DNA from: Sulfurihydrogenibium subterraneum DSM 15120
GTDB taxonomy: Bacteria; Aquificota; Aquificia; Aquificales; Hydrogenothermaceae
Length of the DNA: 64,000 nt
Direction: 5' to 3'
Assembly: GCF_000619805.1 (NCBI RefSeq)
Contig: NZ_JHUV01000008.1
Location: forward strand, 372,001 to 436,000
Positions 36,958-46,757 of the stretch are shown here, one piece after another; the first letter of the stretch is position 1, and each line of letters starts with the position of its first letter. The position numbers were made by a program, and so were the translations under genes. Below the pieces are notes generated by a model that ran no database searches, was not told the DNA's origin, and worked only from the letters and a program-made list of their open reading frames with translations.

Positions 36958-38217
36958 ATGAGTATATTAGATATATTTAAAAAGAAAAAAGATGAAATAG
37001 ACGAAAAGTATTTTGATAAAATCATAGGCGTTTACAATAGAGATTACATCTCGGTCTTAGAGAAAGATTTTTTAAAGAAAAATTACGCTTTTTTATTAAT
37101 AGATTTAGATAATTTTTCTAAAATATTAGAATTATATGGAAAGGAATTTGGAGATCTTATATTACGAGACCTAGTACATCTTATAAAAAAAAATATTAGA
37201 GAAAACGACAAAATTATCAGAATCGGCTATGATGAATTCTTAATACTTTTAGGAAAAGATGGAAATGATTCTAACTATATAGGAATAGCTGAAAGGATAG
37301 TAGATAAAATTGCTATCAATCCATTTTTCATAATAAAAGATAAAGTTAAAATAACCGTTTCTGCAGGATTATATATAAATGCCGATAAAGAAAAAAGTTT
37401 TGAAGATGCATTTAAAAAAGTAGACAAAGCTTTAATGTTAGCAAAAGAAAAGGGTAAAAACAGAGTTGAGTTATACAGTGAGAAAAGTATCAACCATATT
37501 GATAGAAGACTTTCCGATATAAAAGACGCCATAGCAGAGAACAGAGTAATATGCTTTTACCAACCTATATTTAACGTGCAAACGTTTAAAACATTTAAAT
37601 TTGAAAGTTTAGTAAGAATAATAACTAAAGAAAGAAAAATTATTTTACCGGGAATGTTTCTAAATGCTATTAAAGGGAGCCACGTTTATAAAGAATTAAC
37701 AAGAAAAACGATAGAATTTAATTTTTTAGTTCTAAATAAAAAAAATATAGATATAAGCATAAATTTACTGCCTTCAGATATCTTAGATGAAGATATATCA
37801 AAGCTCCTACTATCAATAGGAAAAAACTTTAGAGAAAAAGTTACTATTGAGCTTTTAGAATCAGAAGGTATTGATGAGTATTCAAAATTAAGAGATAAGA
37901 TAAATACACTGAAAGATGCTGGATACAAAATTGCTTTAGACGATTTTGGTAGTGGTTTTTCTAATATTTTGCACATAGTAGAGATTAGTTTTGACTACAT
38001 TAAAATAGATGGACAGATAATTAGAAAGTTAGATAAAGACCCCATTTCTTATATCGCAGTAAAAGCTATTAAAGGATTTACAAAGGAGCTTAATATACCT
38101 ACTGTTGCAGAATTTATATCTTCACAAGAAATATTTAATAAAGTAAAAGAGTTAGGCATAGACTATGGTCAAGGTTACTTCTTTAAAGAGCCTATACATC
38201 CTTCTGAGATTCGATGA
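36958..38217 (+). CDS. GGDEF-EAL protein, degenerate cyclase with probable c-di-GMP phosphodiesterase
   Basis: A 419-residue soluble protein. The GGDEF domain (about 15-175) has GYDEF in place of GGDEF, so cyclase activity is doubtful, yet it keeps an RxxD I-site (REND). The EAL domain (about 180-419) has ESL for EAL, the Asn in SINLLPSD, Glu in IELLES, the DDFGSG pair, IKIDG, VAEF and the Gln of YGQGYFF, so most metal and catalytic residues are kept and hydrolysis of c-di-GMP is likely. No membrane segment. Its 3' end overlaps the heptose kinase gene by 26 bases on the opposite strand. Confidence 0.88.
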   Translation: MSILDIFKKKKDEIDEKYFDKIIGVYNRDYISVLEKDFLKKNYAFLLIDLDNFSKILELYGKEFGDLILRDLVHLIKKNIRENDKIIRIGYDEFLILLGKDGNDSNYIGIAERIVDKIAINPFFIIKDKVKITVSAGLYINADKEKSFEDAFKKVDKALMLAKEKGKNRVELYSEKSINHIDRRLSDIKDAIAENRVICFYQPIFNVQTFKTFKFESLVRIITKERKIILPGMFLNAIKGSHVYKELTRKTIEFNFLVLNKKNIDISINLLPSDILDEDISKLLLSIGKNFREKVTIELLESEGIDEYSKLRDKINTLKDAGYKIALDDFGSGFSNILHIVEISFDYIKIDGQIIRKLDKDPISYIAVKAIKGFTKELNIPTVAEFISSQEIFNKVKELGIDYGQGYFFKEPIHPSEIR

Positions 38218-39160
38218 TTTCTAACAGTGTTGTTCTGTTTATGGTAGCAGTTCCAATCTCCCCTACTACATAACCTGCTGCATAGTTAGAAATTGTAGCA
38301 CTCTCTTCCCAAGTCCCACCTGCTAACCTTGATAAAGCTAAAACTGAAATTACTGTATCTCCAGCTCCAGTAACATCAAAAACTTTCCTTGCTCTAGCCG
38401 GAATTCTTAAAACTTTATCTTTATCAAAGAGAGCCATACCTTCACTACCAAGGGTGATAAGGAGTTGCTGGATATTTAAGCTTTCCATTATTTTTCTTCC
38501 CACTTTTTCTAAACTTTCTGACCTTTCTGCTTTTACACCTTCATAGGCTTCCTTTTTATTTGGAGTCATTATTGTAATTCCTTTATAAAGATGGAAGTTA
38601 GAAGGTTTTGGGTCTACAAAAACAGGTTTGTTAATAGATTTTATATAATCCATAATTTTTTCAGTAATAACTCCTTTACCATAGTCAGATACGATAAAGC
38701 CATCTACTTGATTTTCAATTTCTCTCAAGGCTTGTAATAATTTTTCTTCGATTTCTTTATCTATTGGCTTTCTTTCTTCTCTATCTATCCTTAAAAGTTG
38801 CTGACTAACTGCTATTACTCTTGTTTTTTCTATTGTAGGTCTTGTATTGTCTTTGATTAAAACAGGAGTTATTCCTTTTTCTTTAATTAGATTTTCTATC
38901 AGCCTACCATTTTCATCGTTTCCTATAATTCCAATCATATATACTGTTGAATCTAAAGATACTATGTTGTTAGCTACGTTTGAGGCTCCACCTAAAGATA
39001 AAGTTTCTTTTTTTACGTCAACTATCGGGACAGGAGCTTCAGGAGATATTCTCTCTACTTCTCCCCATAGATACTTATCAAGTATAACATCACCTACAAC
39101 AGCTATCTTTATACTACTAAACTTTGAGATAAGCTCTCTTGCTCGTTGTATATTTATCAT
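38192..39160 (-). CDS. rfaE1: D-glycero-beta-D-manno-heptose 7-phosphate kinase
   Basis: A 322-residue PfkB/ribokinase-family enzyme. VVGDVILDKYLWGEVERISPEAPVPI (split at the start) and GGASNVANNI are the RfaE1 N-terminal marks; the catalytic GAGDTVIS is near residue 265. It phosphorylates heptose-7-phosphate at C1 on the way to ADP-heptose for the LPS core. Only the kinase half of E. coli HldE is present; the adenylyltransferase half must be separate. HldD at 54 kb is the last step of this route. It overlaps argC by 4 bases. Confidence 0.92.
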   Translation of the reverse strand: MINIQRARELISKFSSIKIAVVGDVILDKYLWGEVERISPEAPVPIVDVKKETLSLGGASNVANNIVSLDSTVYMIGIIGNDENGRLIENLIKEKGITPVLIKDNTRPTIEKTRVIAVSQQLLRIDREERKPIDKEIEEKLLQALREIENQVDGFIVSDYGKGVITEKIMDYIKSINKPVFVDPKPSNFHLYKGITIMTPNKKEAYEGVKAERSESLEKVGRKIMESLNIQQLLITLGSEGMALFDKDKVLRIPARARKVFDVTGAGDTVISVLALSRLAGGTWEESATISNYAAGYVVGEIGTATINRTTLLEIIESQKDV

Positions 39161-40182
39161 GGGAATAAAGGTAAATCCTCTAAACAGTAGTTTTCTGGTT
39201 TATTCAGCACTAAATTTAAATTTTGAACTGCCTGAGAAGAAGCTCCTTTTGACAGATTGTCAATGGCAGAAGTAATGACTGCAATATTATTTTTTTCATC
39301 GTAATCTACGTATATGTCGCAGAAGTTTGTACCGATTACTTCTTTTATTCTTGAAGGTCTTTCTTGAAGTCTTATAAAACGCTCATTTTTATAAGTTTCA
39401 TAGTAAAGATCTTTTAAATCCTTTTTAGATATTTTTAAAAAAACATTTATAGTAGATAGCATTCCTCTTGATACTGGAATAATGTGGGGAGTAAATCTTA
39501 TTGATATCTTTTTTCCAGATATATTTTCTATAACATCTTCCATTTCTGGAGTGTGTCTGTGTTTTGTAATATTATAGGCGTAAACATTTGAATAACTTTC
39601 TGGGTACATAAAGTCTTCTTTTAGATGTCTTCCAGCTCCTGAAATTCCTGATAATGCATTTACGATAATAGGGTTGTCTTGATTTAGTAATTTATTTCTT
39701 ATAAGTGGATACAGACCAAGTAAAACAGATGTAGGATAACACCCCGGATTTGCTACAATTTTTGCAGTTTTTATTTTATCTCTATAAATCTCTGGAAGTC
39801 CATAAACAGCTCTTTCTAACAAATCAGGATAGTTATGGTCAAATCCATAATAATCCTTGTAAACTTCAGCTTTCTTTATCCTGTAAGCAGCTGATAAGTC
39901 TATTACAGTTTTTCCATTATTGTAAAGCTGTTTTGCCAGCTCTAAAGAAGCTTCGTGTGGTAAACAAAGAAAGTAAATATCTGATAAGCTAAAATCTAAA
40001 TCTTCTCTGAATATAAGGTTTTCATACTTTGATTTTGTAAAAACAGGGAAAACATCTTTCAACGTTCTCCCTGCATACTGTCTTGAAGTTATCTGATTTA
40101 TTTCTACATCTTTGTATCTTGATAGTATTCTTAAAAGCTCAGCACCAGTGTATCCTGATGCTCCTGCTATAGCAACATACAT
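39157..40182 (-). CDS. argC: N-acetyl-gamma-glutamyl-phosphate reductase
   Basis: A 341-residue NADPH enzyme for the third step of arginine synthesis. GASGYTGAELLRIL at the N-terminus binds the cofactor and the catalytic cysteine lies in VANPGCYPTSVLLGL (near residue 145); the His in FTPHIIPVSRGM is present. It lies 5 bases after rpsI without an obvious ribosome-binding site, so translation may depend on the upstream gene. Confidence 0.96.
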   Translation of the reverse strand: MYVAIAGASGYTGAELLRILSRYKDVEINQITSRQYAGRTLKDVFPVFTKSKYENLIFREDLDFSLSDIYFLCLPHEASLELAKQLYNNGKTVIDLSAAYRIKKAEVYKDYYGFDHNYPDLLERAVYGLPEIYRDKIKTAKIVANPGCYPTSVLLGLYPLIRNKLLNQDNPIIVNALSGISGAGRHLKEDFMYPESYSNVYAYNITKHRHTPEMEDVIENISGKKISIRFTPHIIPVSRGMLSTINVFLKISKKDLKDLYYETYKNERFIRLQERPSRIKEVIGTNFCDIYVDYDEKNNIAVITSAIDNLSKGASSQAVQNLNLVLNKPENYCLEDLPLFP

Positions 40183-40187
40183 ATATA

Positions 40188-40616
40188 TTAACGTTTAGAC
40201 CATCTGTATTTCGCTCTTGCACCCATTTGGTTGTATTTCTTACGCTCTTTAACTCTAGCATCTCTGGTCATTAATCCTGCAGCCTTTAAAGCAGGTCTTA
40301 AAGATGGATTGTAAGCTTCTAAAGCCTTTGCTATTCCGTACATCACAGCTTCAGCTTGAGCTGGCTTTCCACTTCCTTTTACAGTTGCATATACATCAAA
40401 TTTACCAAGTGTTTCTGTAACTACAAACGGATGGTTGATTTTAGCCATTAGAATATCTCTTTCAAAGTAATCTCTTGCGTCCCACTCTTTTCCAGAAGTG
40501 CTTCTTACTTTTACTTTACCTTCACCTGGGAATATCCAAACTCTTGCAATTGATTCTTTTCTTCTTCCTGTTCCATAAAATGAATTTTTTGGGTCTATTT
40601 TTACTGTCTTTTCCAT
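40188..40616 (-). CDS. rpsI: Ribosomal protein S9
   Basis: A 142-residue S9 with FYGTGRRKESIARVWI near the N-terminus, the GSGKPAQAEAVMYGIAKAL segment and the C-terminal tail YNQMGARAKYRWSKR whose last Arg contacts P-site tRNA. It follows rplM by 9 bases, the universal L13-S9 pair. Confidence 0.97.
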   Translation of the reverse strand: MEKTVKIDPKNSFYGTGRRKESIARVWIFPGEGKVKVRSTSGKEWDARDYFERDILMAKINHPFVVTETLGKFDVYATVKGSGKPAQAEAVMYGIAKALEAYNPSLRPALKAAGLMTRDARVKERKKYNQMGARAKYRWSKR

Positions 40617-40625
40617 AATTCCTCC

Positions 40626-41078
40626 TTATAATACCTTCCAGAGTTTTGCTAACTCTTCTAAAGATTTTGGATTTTGAGCTGTATGGTTATGATCTTCACC
40701 TGTATAGAGCTTTAATCTTTTCATATATCTTTTTTGGAGTTTATTTTTAGGAAGCATTCTTTCTACAGCCAGTTCTAAAGCTCTTGTAGGTCTATTTTCT
40801 ATCATCCACTGCAGATTTCTAACCTTCAATCCACCAGGAGTGTTTGTATGAAACTTGTACTCTTTGTCTGTTAGCTTTTTACCAGTTACGGTAAACTTGT
40901 CTGCGTTTAATACAATAACGTAGTCTCCACAATCTACGTCTGGTTGGAAGTAAGGCTTATGTTTTCCTCTTAAAACATTTGCTATTAAAGAAGCAAGTCT
41001 TCCTAAGTTTTTTCCTTTTGCGTCTATTACATACCAGTCTCTTTTAACATCTTCTTTACGAAGATAGAATGTTTTCAT
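40626..41078 (-). CDS. rplM: Ribosomal protein L13
   Basis: A 150-residue early-assembly protein of the 50S subunit. WYVIDAKGKNLGRLASLIANVLRGKHK near the N-terminus (shown in part) and RMLPKNKLQKRYMKRLKLY are diagnostic. It is the first gene of rplM-rpsI-argC-rfaE1, driven by the strong promoter just upstream. In E. coli L13 represses its own operon; the 25-base leader here leaves little room for that. Confidence 0.97.
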   Translation of the reverse strand: MKTFYLRKEDVKRDWYVIDAKGKNLGRLASLIANVLRGKHKPYFQPDVDCGDYVIVLNADKFTVTGKKLTDKEYKFHTNTPGGLKVRNLQWMIENRPTRALELAVERMLPKNKLQKRYMKRLKLYTGEDHNHTAQNPKSLEELAKLWKVL

Positions 41079-41113
41079 TCTTCCACTCCTCTCTTTAAAA
41101 AATTCAAAATAGT

Positions 41114-41142
41114 ATTATATCAAAAATTTATACTTATGTAAA
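41114..41142 (-). promoter_or_regulatory. Promoter of the rplM-rpsI-argC-rfaE1 operon
   Basis: Minus strand: -35 TTTACA (complement of 41137-41142), 17-base spacer, -10 TATAAT (complement of 41114-41119). The -35 lies directly after the hpf stop codon. The best-formed sigma-70 type promoter in the window with the cold-shock one. Confidence 0.78.
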
Positions 41143-41143
41143 G

Positions 41144-41707
41144 TTAAACATTAGGAGCAATTAAACCGTAGTTCCCTGCCTTTTTTCTGTATATAACGTT
41201 TATTTGTCCTGTTTCTGAGTTTATAAACGGCATAAAAAATGCTCCAGTTTCTTCCAACAATAACCTTGCATCCTCTACAGTCATGGGTTTTTCAGACGGT
41301 AGAGGCTCGAGTGTTATTAAAGGTCTTTCTATTGAAGGAGTTACAGGCGTATGTTCTTTTAATGATTCTAACTTTGCCTGTCTTCTTTTTTCTTCTATTC
41401 TTCTACTTTTTAATCTAATAAGCTGTCTTTCAACTTCATCTATAACAAAGTCAATAGCAGAATAAAGGTCGTTACTTTCTTCCCAAGCATGTATCACACC
41501 ACCACCTGGAGTGTTAAAGTAAACGTCAATATCTACTCTGTTTCTGTGTCTGTGCTTTTCAAAATCGTAAACAACCCTAACTCTAACAGAGTCTTCAGAA
41601 GTGTCTAAATCTTTCAGGTAGTTTTTTAATCTTTCAAGCTTATGTTCTGTATAAGCTTTAATAAAATCTGTTAACTCAATGTTTTTTCCGACATGTTCTA
41701 CTTGCAT
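41144..41707 (-). CDS. hpf: Ribosome hibernation promoting factor, long form
   Basis: A 187-residue long HPF. The N-terminal ribosome-binding domain (1-about 105, starting MQVEHVGKNIELTDFIKAYTEHK in part) is followed by a linker and the C-terminal dimerisation domain (about 125-187, PLITLEPLPSEKPMTVEDA region) that joins two 70S ribosomes into 100S dimers in resting cells. It follows rpoN by 10 bases; rpoN-hpf adjacency is common. Confidence 0.94.
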   Translation of the reverse strand: MQVEHVGKNIELTDFIKAYTEHKLERLKNYLKDLDTSEDSVRVRVVYDFEKHRHRNRVDIDVYFNTPGGGVIHAWEESNDLYSAIDFVIDEVERQLIRLKSRRIEEKRRQAKLESLKEHTPVTPSIERPLITLEPLPSEKPMTVEDARLLLEETGAFFMPFINSETGQINVIYRKKAGNYGLIAPNV

Positions 41708-41717
41708 CGTAGCCTCC

Positions 41718-43031
41718 TTAAATTTTTTTTCTTTTTCTTGAATCTGGAATATTCATTTCTTCTCTATACTTTGTTACAGTTCTTCTTGCAACTTTAATAC
41801 CCTGTTTTTTTAGCAGTTCTACAATCTCGTTATCGCTGTAAGGTTTTTTGGAGTCTTCTTTTGCTATTAAATCTTTGATTAAATATTTTACACGATCTGA
41901 AGAAATATTCCCACTTTCTTTACTTGCTTTGTTTGAGAAAAATAGTTTTAAAGGTATAACTCCGAAAGGAGTTTGAATATACTTGCTGTTTACAAGCCTG
42001 CTGATAGTCGATTCGTGAAGCCCAACTTGTTTTGAAACGTCTTTCAGGGTTAAAGGCTTAAGATACTCTTTTCCATTTAGTATAAAGTCTTTTTGGTAAT
42101 CTACAAGAAATTGTGCTAACTTTTGAAGGTTTTCTCTTCTTTGCTGAATACCGTTTATCAAACCTACTGCCTTTTGTAGTTTCTCATACAAAAACTTTTT
42201 TGCATCTTCTGATAGATTTTTTTGATTTAACAGTTTTTTATATTGAGAAACAAGGTTTATATTTGGTATTCCTTCGTCGTTAATCTCTATTTTAAAAGGT
42301 TTTTCTGGGTCGTCTGTAAAATGTAAAAATATATCAGGTTCTATGTAAGTTATTTCAAAGTCTTCATAACCGTAAAGTGGATAAGGTCTTAAAGATTTTA
42401 TGTTTTCTACAATTTCTTCAATTTCTGAATCTGTCAACTCATATTTTTGTTTTAAATACTCTTTGTCGTTTATTTTATCCAAATTGTTTTCTATCATTTC
42501 TTGAACTGTCTTGTCTTTTCCGTATCTGTCTTTATACTCTTGATATAAAAACTCTTTAAAGTTTAAAGATCCAATACCAGTTGGCTCTAAGCTCATTACT
42601 TTTTTTCTTACTTTTTCTACAGTGTCTAAATCTACTAATAATTTTTGTTCTATCTCTTTAAGTGTGTCTTGGGATATGTATCCTTTTTCATCTACATTTT
42701 CTACTATTTGAGTTGCTATCTCTTTTTCTAATCCGTCAAACTCTATATCTATCTGGGTTTGTAAGAAATCGTATAAAGAAGGCTTATAGGTTAGTTTATA
42801 AAAAGGGTCTTTTTCTTCGTCATCTTCATAGTAGGAGCTGAATTCTTTACTTTCTAAATTTAAATCAGGTTGAATGTAGGATACTTCTTCTAAAAATGGA
42901 TTTTCTTCTAACTCTTTGTTTATTTCTTGAATTAACTCTGTTTTTGGTAGGGTTATAATATTTAGCTGTTGTTTTAAAGCTAATGTTAGCTTTAGCTTAT
43001 TTTGAAGCTTTAGACTAAGTCCTTGCTTCAT
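41718..43031 (-). CDS. rpoN: RNA polymerase sigma-54 factor
   Basis: A 437-residue sigma-54. N-terminal Gln/Leu-rich activator region ([17 protein letters not shown]), acidic region, core-binding part, helix-turn-helix ([22 protein letters not shown]) and the RpoN box [11 protein letters not shown] near the C-terminus. It directs activator-dependent transcription from -24/-12 promoters. It overlaps pyrF by 17 bases. I saw no convincing -24/-12 site in the window. Confidence 0.97.
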   Translation of the reverse strand: MKQGLSLKLQNKLKLTLALKQQLNIITLPKTELIQEINKELEENPFLEEVSYIQPDLNLESKEFSSYYEDDEEKDPFYKLTYKPSLYDFLQTQIDIEFDGLEKEIATQIVENVDEKGYISQDTLKEIEQKLLVDLDTVEKVRKKVMSLEPTGIGSLNFKEFLYQEYKDRYGKDKTVQEMIENNLDKINDKEYLKQKYELTDSEIEEIVENIKSLRPYPLYGYEDFEITYIEPDIFLHFTDDPEKPFKIEINDEGIPNINLVSQYKKLLNQKNLSEDAKKFLYEKLQKAVGLINGIQQRRENLQKLAQFLVDYQKDFILNGKEYLKPLTLKDVSKQVGLHESTISRLVNSKYIQTPFGVIPLKLFFSNKASKESGNISSDRVKYLIKDLIAKEDSKKPYSDNEIVELLKKQGIKVARRTVTKYREEMNIPDSRKRKKI

Positions 43032-43701
43032 CTATCATTTCCTTGATTTTCTTTATTGTTTGATTTTTGTCTTGAGATTGTAAAATAGGTCTGCCTATTA
43101 CTAAGATATCAGCTCCATTTATAACTGCTTGTTTTGGAGTTGCTATTCTTGTTTGGTCATCTGTTTTTTCTGCCACAAGTCTTATCCCTGGGACTACTGC
43201 TAAAAATGGCTTATCTATGTTTGATTTTAAATACTTTACTTCGTGGGAAGAGCAGACTATACCATCTAAACCGTTTAAAATCCCTTCTCTTGCAAGGTTT
43301 AAAGCCAAATCTTCCAATGAATACTGGCTTTTTACGTAATTTACATACTCTTGAGAGTGGCTTGTTAATATAGTAACACCTAAAAGTTTTAGATTTGAGT
43401 TTCCTTTTGCCTCTACTGCTTTTTTAATCATTTCTCTGCCACCTAAAGTATGGATAGTAAGGTAATCAGCTCCTATTTCTATTGATGCTTTTACGCCGTT
43501 GTAAACTGTGTTTGGTATGTCGTGAAGTTTTAAGTCTAAAAAAAGCTCAAACCCTCTGTCTTTAATACTTTTAACCAACTCTTTTCCATACTTTATAAAA
43601 AGCAGGTAGCCTACTTTTACTATTACTTTTTCTTCAATTTCATCAAGTATTTTGTAGGCTTCTTTATCGTTTTCTACGTCTAAGGCTAAGGCTATCTTCA
43701 C
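43015..43701 (-). CDS. pyrF: Orotidine 5'-phosphate decarboxylase
   Basis: A 228-residue TIM-barrel enzyme for the last step of UMP synthesis. ALDVEND at the start, the catalytic Asp-Lys set [13 protein letters not shown] (about 55-67) and VVPGIRL near 168 are intact. It overlaps both neighbours (4 bases with mutL, 17 with rpoN), a tightly packed operon. Confidence 0.96.
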   Translation of the reverse strand: MKIALALDVENDKEAYKILDEIEEKVIVKVGYLLFIKYGKELVKSIKDRGFELFLDLKLHDIPNTVYNGVKASIEIGADYLTIHTLGGREMIKKAVEAKGNSNLKLLGVTILTSHSQEYVNYVKSQYSLEDLALNLAREGILNGLDGIVCSSHEVKYLKSNIDKPFLAVVPGIRLVAEKTDDQTRIATPKQAVINGADILVIGRPILQSQDKNQTIKKIKEMIDEART

Positions 43702-45251
43702 TTTCTACCTACCGCTCTTTTTATTTCATCAATAGATATTTTATAATAAATCGGTCTTCCGTGGGGGCAAACGTTTGGATTTTCTGTCTTTATCCAGTTC
43801 TTTATAAGCTCTTGGGCTTTTTCTAAAGTAAGTCTGTCTCCAGCTGTAATAGACATTCTACAGGATAGTGAAGATGCAACTTTTTCATGGGTAATGTCAG
43901 GATAGCTTTCTATTATTTCATACAGCGTTTCTACTGCTTTTGGAATTTGCATATTATAAGGTATTGATATTAGACTGTTATTTTCCACTTTAAAACCTAA
44001 CGTTTCTAAAGTACCATTAATCTCTTTTAATACAAACTCCTGTTTTGGAGATAAATCTAATCTAAAAGGAGATAGTAATCTCTGAGATGGAATTTTTTTA
44101 TTTTCTCTCAGCTGTGATAGTATAATCTCATACATTACTCTTTCGTTTGCTACGTGCTGGTCTATAAAGTAAACGAAAGAATCACCGTAAACTACTATAA
44201 AAGTATCTTCAATCTGTCCAATTATTTCAAACTTTCCTTCTTTTGTAGGATATACTGATTTTGGTTGTCTTAACTCTTGGTATGAAACAGTAAAAGTTTT
44301 AAACTCGTTTAAGTTATCTTTTAACAAAGACTCAATCATATCAGCTATAACTTTTTCTTTTTGAAACTTAACTTCTATCTTTGCAGGATGGACGTTTACA
44401 TCTATAAAGTAAGGTGGAAGTTCAAAAAACAAAATAAAGAAATTATCTCCTATTTTCTTTTTCATTATAGAGCTGATAAAAGGGCTTTTTACAGGTCTTT
44501 TATTTACAAATATATGGCTTTTTTTTGTTTTAACAGAGTCTAAACTAATAAATCCGTAAACTTTTCCTAAATAGTTTTCATACTCTACGTACTTTAAATT
44601 TTCAACAAAACTTTTACCGTAAATAAGAGTTATTCTCTCTTTTAAAGAAGATGGATAAAGGTTGTAAATCTCTTTCGAATCTATAGAGAGTTTAAAGTGT
44701 TTATCTGGATTGGCAATAGCGTAATTCACAAAAACAGAAACGTTATGTATATTTTCTGTGTTTTCTGACTTTAAAAACTTTTCTCTTGCAGGGACGTTGA
44801 AGAAAAGGTCTTTAACCTCTACTTTTGTTCCTACAGGACAGCCAACCTCTGAAAAAGACAGTATTCTACCTCCTTCTACAGACAGCTGACTACCGTGTAA
44901 GTTGTTTTTTGTCCTCGAAGTTATTGTAAGTCTACTTACTGAGGATACACTTGATAAAGCTTCACCTCTAAAACCGTAGGTGATTATACTGTATAAGTCT
45001 TCTGCGGCTGTTATTTTACTTGTGTAATGTCTTTTTACTGCATTAATAATGTCTTGTTTTTCAATACCTTCTCCGTTGTCAAAAACTGATATAAGTCTTT
45101 TACCAGCTTTTTCTATATAAACGTCTATCAAAGATGCAGATGCATCAAGGGAGTTTTCTATAAGCTCTTTTAGTACTGAAGCAGGTCTTTCTACTACCTC
45201 TCCAGCTGCTATTTTATTTACCACCTCATCTGGTAATGGTTTTATCTTCAT
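43698..45251 (-). CDS. mutL: DNA mismatch repair protein MutL
   Basis: A 517-residue GHKL ATPase. N-terminal motifs [30 protein letters not shown] and [13 protein letters not shown] are intact. The C-terminal nicking-endonuclease set is present: [12 protein letters not shown] (canonical DQHAxxERxxxE with Ala changed to Val), [10 protein letters not shown] and CPHGRPIYY. It is therefore likely an endonuclease-type MutL that makes strand nicks with MutS, as in bacteria without MutH. It overlaps the NfeD and pyrF genes by 4 bases each. Confidence 0.95.
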   Translation of the reverse strand: MKIKPLPDEVVNKIAAGEVVERPASVLKELIENSLDASASLIDVYIEKAGKRLISVFDNGEGIEKQDIINAVKRHYTSKITAAEDLYSIITYGFRGEALSSVSSVSRLTITSRTKNNLHGSQLSVEGGRILSFSEVGCPVGTKVEVKDLFFNVPAREKFLKSENTENIHNVSVFVNYAIANPDKHFKLSIDSKEIYNLYPSSLKERITLIYGKSFVENLKYVEYENYLGKVYGFISLDSVKTKKSHIFVNKRPVKSPFISSIMKKKIGDNFFILFFELPPYFIDVNVHPAKIEVKFQKEKVIADMIESLLKDNLNEFKTFTVSYQELRQPKSVYPTKEGKFEIIGQIEDTFIVVYGDSFVYFIDQHVANERVMYEIILSQLRENKKIPSQRLLSPFRLDLSPKQEFVLKEINGTLETLGFKVENNSLISIPYNMQIPKAVETLYEIIESYPDITHEKVASSLSCRMSITAGDRLTLEKAQELIKNWIKTENPNVCPHGRPIYYKISIDEIKRAVGRK

Positions 45252-46513
45252 TCTTTCTTTTCCTCTACTTTTAATTTTAATCCGTTGACTTCAACTATTT
45301 TTACAGCTGCGCCTGCTGGTATGTATTTATCTGAATAGGCATTCCATAACTCTCCGTGATACATCACTTTACCATACTTTTTATTAATATCGCTTACAGC
45401 TTCTGCGGTGTCTCCTATCATTGCCTCTAAACCTGTTTTAGGTTTTTCTCTTTGAATTTTTAAAGATAGATAACTTACAACAAAGAAAAATACAGCACTA
45501 AATAAAACAACAGGTATTATAACAGTTAAAGATAAATCTCCGTAAGGTGAGTCAGAAGGAAGTAAAATTATAGACCCAAGTAATATAGAAATAGTTCCAG
45601 CTAAAGCCAATCCACCAAATAGTGGCGTTATAGCTTCTAATATAAGAAATAAAACACCTAAACCTATAAGTATCACTCCCAACCAGTTTGCAGATAAAAT
45701 GTTTAGAGAGTACAAAGCCAAAGCCAAAGATATTAAACCAACCGTTCCTGGAATTATACTTCCCGGATTGTAAAGCTCAAAAAATATTCCATAAAAGCCT
45801 ACCATTAAAAGTAAATACGCAACCGTAGGGTTAGAAAGTAAGGATAAAAGTTCTTCTTTAAAACCTTTCTCTACAAATACAATCTTCTCACCTTTAAGAT
45901 TTAAAGTTATCTCTTTAGAATTTTTAACAATCTTTTTACTATCTAACTTGTTTATTAAATCATTTAAATCATTTGCGATTAAATCAACAACCTTTTTATT
46001 AACAGCTTCGTCTGCAGGAAGGTTTACACTTTCTGTTATCATCTTTTGAATGATTTCTGCGTTTCTACCTTTTTCTTTTGCAATTGCACTTACAAATGCA
46101 ACCATATCGTTTACTACTTTTTTCTTCATCGTCTCTTCTATATCTTTGCCTTCCATAGAAACAGGAGAAGCAGAGCCGATATTGGTAGAAGGTGCCATAG
46201 CTGCAATATCAGCTGATACAGTAATTATAGCACCTGCAGAAGCAGCCCTTGAACCGGGTGGATATACAAAAACAATAAAAGGAAGTGAAGTATTTTGAAT
46301 TATCTTTATTATCTCCCTCATTGAAGTATCTAAACCCCCAGGGGTATCAAGCTCAAGTATTACTGCCTTTGCTTTTTCTTTTTCTGCTTTTTCTACCAGT
46401 CTTTCTACATAATCAACGGTAGTAGGAGTTATAGCATCGTTCCATTTACCAACAAAAATATCAGCAAATGAGAAATTAAAAATAAATAAAATGAAAAATA
46501 ATACTTTTTTCAT
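45248..46513 (-). CDS. NfeD-family membrane serine protease (ClpP-class)
   Basis: A 421-residue protein with a signal peptide (1-17), an SppA/ClpP-fold protease domain (about 18-215; nucleophile Ser in SRAASAGAIIT, Lys about 40 residues on), four or five membrane helices (about 225-350) and a C-terminal OB-fold NfeD domain (about 360-421). Archaeal relatives (PH1510 type) cut membrane proteins and are paired with a stomatin. No stomatin gene is adjacent. It heads the NfeD-mutL-pyrF-rpoN-hpf operon. Confidence 0.9.
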   Translation of the reverse strand: MKKVLFFILFIFNFSFADIFVGKWNDAITPTTVDYVERLVEKAEKEKAKAVILELDTPGGLDTSMREIIKIIQNTSLPFIVFVYPPGSRAASAGAIITVSADIAAMAPSTNIGSASPVSMEGKDIEETMKKKVVNDMVAFVSAIAKEKGRNAEIIQKMITESVNLPADEAVNKKVVDLIANDLNDLINKLDSKKIVKNSKEITLNLKGEKIVFVEKGFKEELLSLLSNPTVAYLLLMVGFYGIFFELYNPGSIIPGTVGLISLALALYSLNILSANWLGVILIGLGVLFLILEAITPLFGGLALAGTISILLGSIILLPSDSPYGDLSLTVIIPVVLFSAVFFFVVSYLSLKIQREKPKTGLEAMIGDTAEAVSDINKKYGKVMYHGELWNAYSDKYIPAGAAVKIVEVNGLKLKVEEKKE

Positions 46514-46557
46514 TTGTAAATACCCGCAAGTATTATTATTATGAGTTATTATAGCCT

Positions 46558-46721
46558 GAAATTGATTTTTTGAAAGATTTTAATAAAACACGTATTGGAA
46601 CTATTTTGAGCTTTGGGACTACCTTGAAAAACTACTTGGTTGTGAAGTTGACCTTGTAAGATCAAAACTTCTAAGAAATGAGATAAAAGATGAAATTTTA
46701 AAAGATGTGGTTAATGTATGA
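46558..46721 (+). pseudogene. Remnant of an MNT-type nucleotidyltransferase (HEPN/MNT toxin-antitoxin)
   Basis: Codons from 46558 read EIDFLKDFNKT; then, one frame over from 46593, YWNYFELWDYLEKLLGCEVD and on to a TGA at 46721. Joined, they match the C-terminal two thirds of a minimal nucleotidyltransferase: the SDIDFLV core strand, the ExLE helix and the VDLV strand. The start with the GSxARG motif is missing and a frameshift near 46590 breaks the rest. Such proteins are antitoxin partners of HEPN toxins. No HEPN gene remains nearby. Family call is from pattern recognition. Confidence 0.6.
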
Positions 46722-46724
46722 AAT

Positions 46725-46749
46725 TAAGGGAGCCTCGGAAGCTCCCTTA
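46725..46749 (-). terminator. Terminator after the cold-shock gene pair
   Basis: A perfect 9-bp stem TAAGGGAGC/GCTCCCTTA with a 7-base loop, 8 bases after the stop of the second cold-shock gene on the minus strand. The T tail is weak. It also closes off the nucleotidyltransferase remnant on the plus strand. Confidence 0.65.
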
Positions 46750-46757
46750 TATATTGT

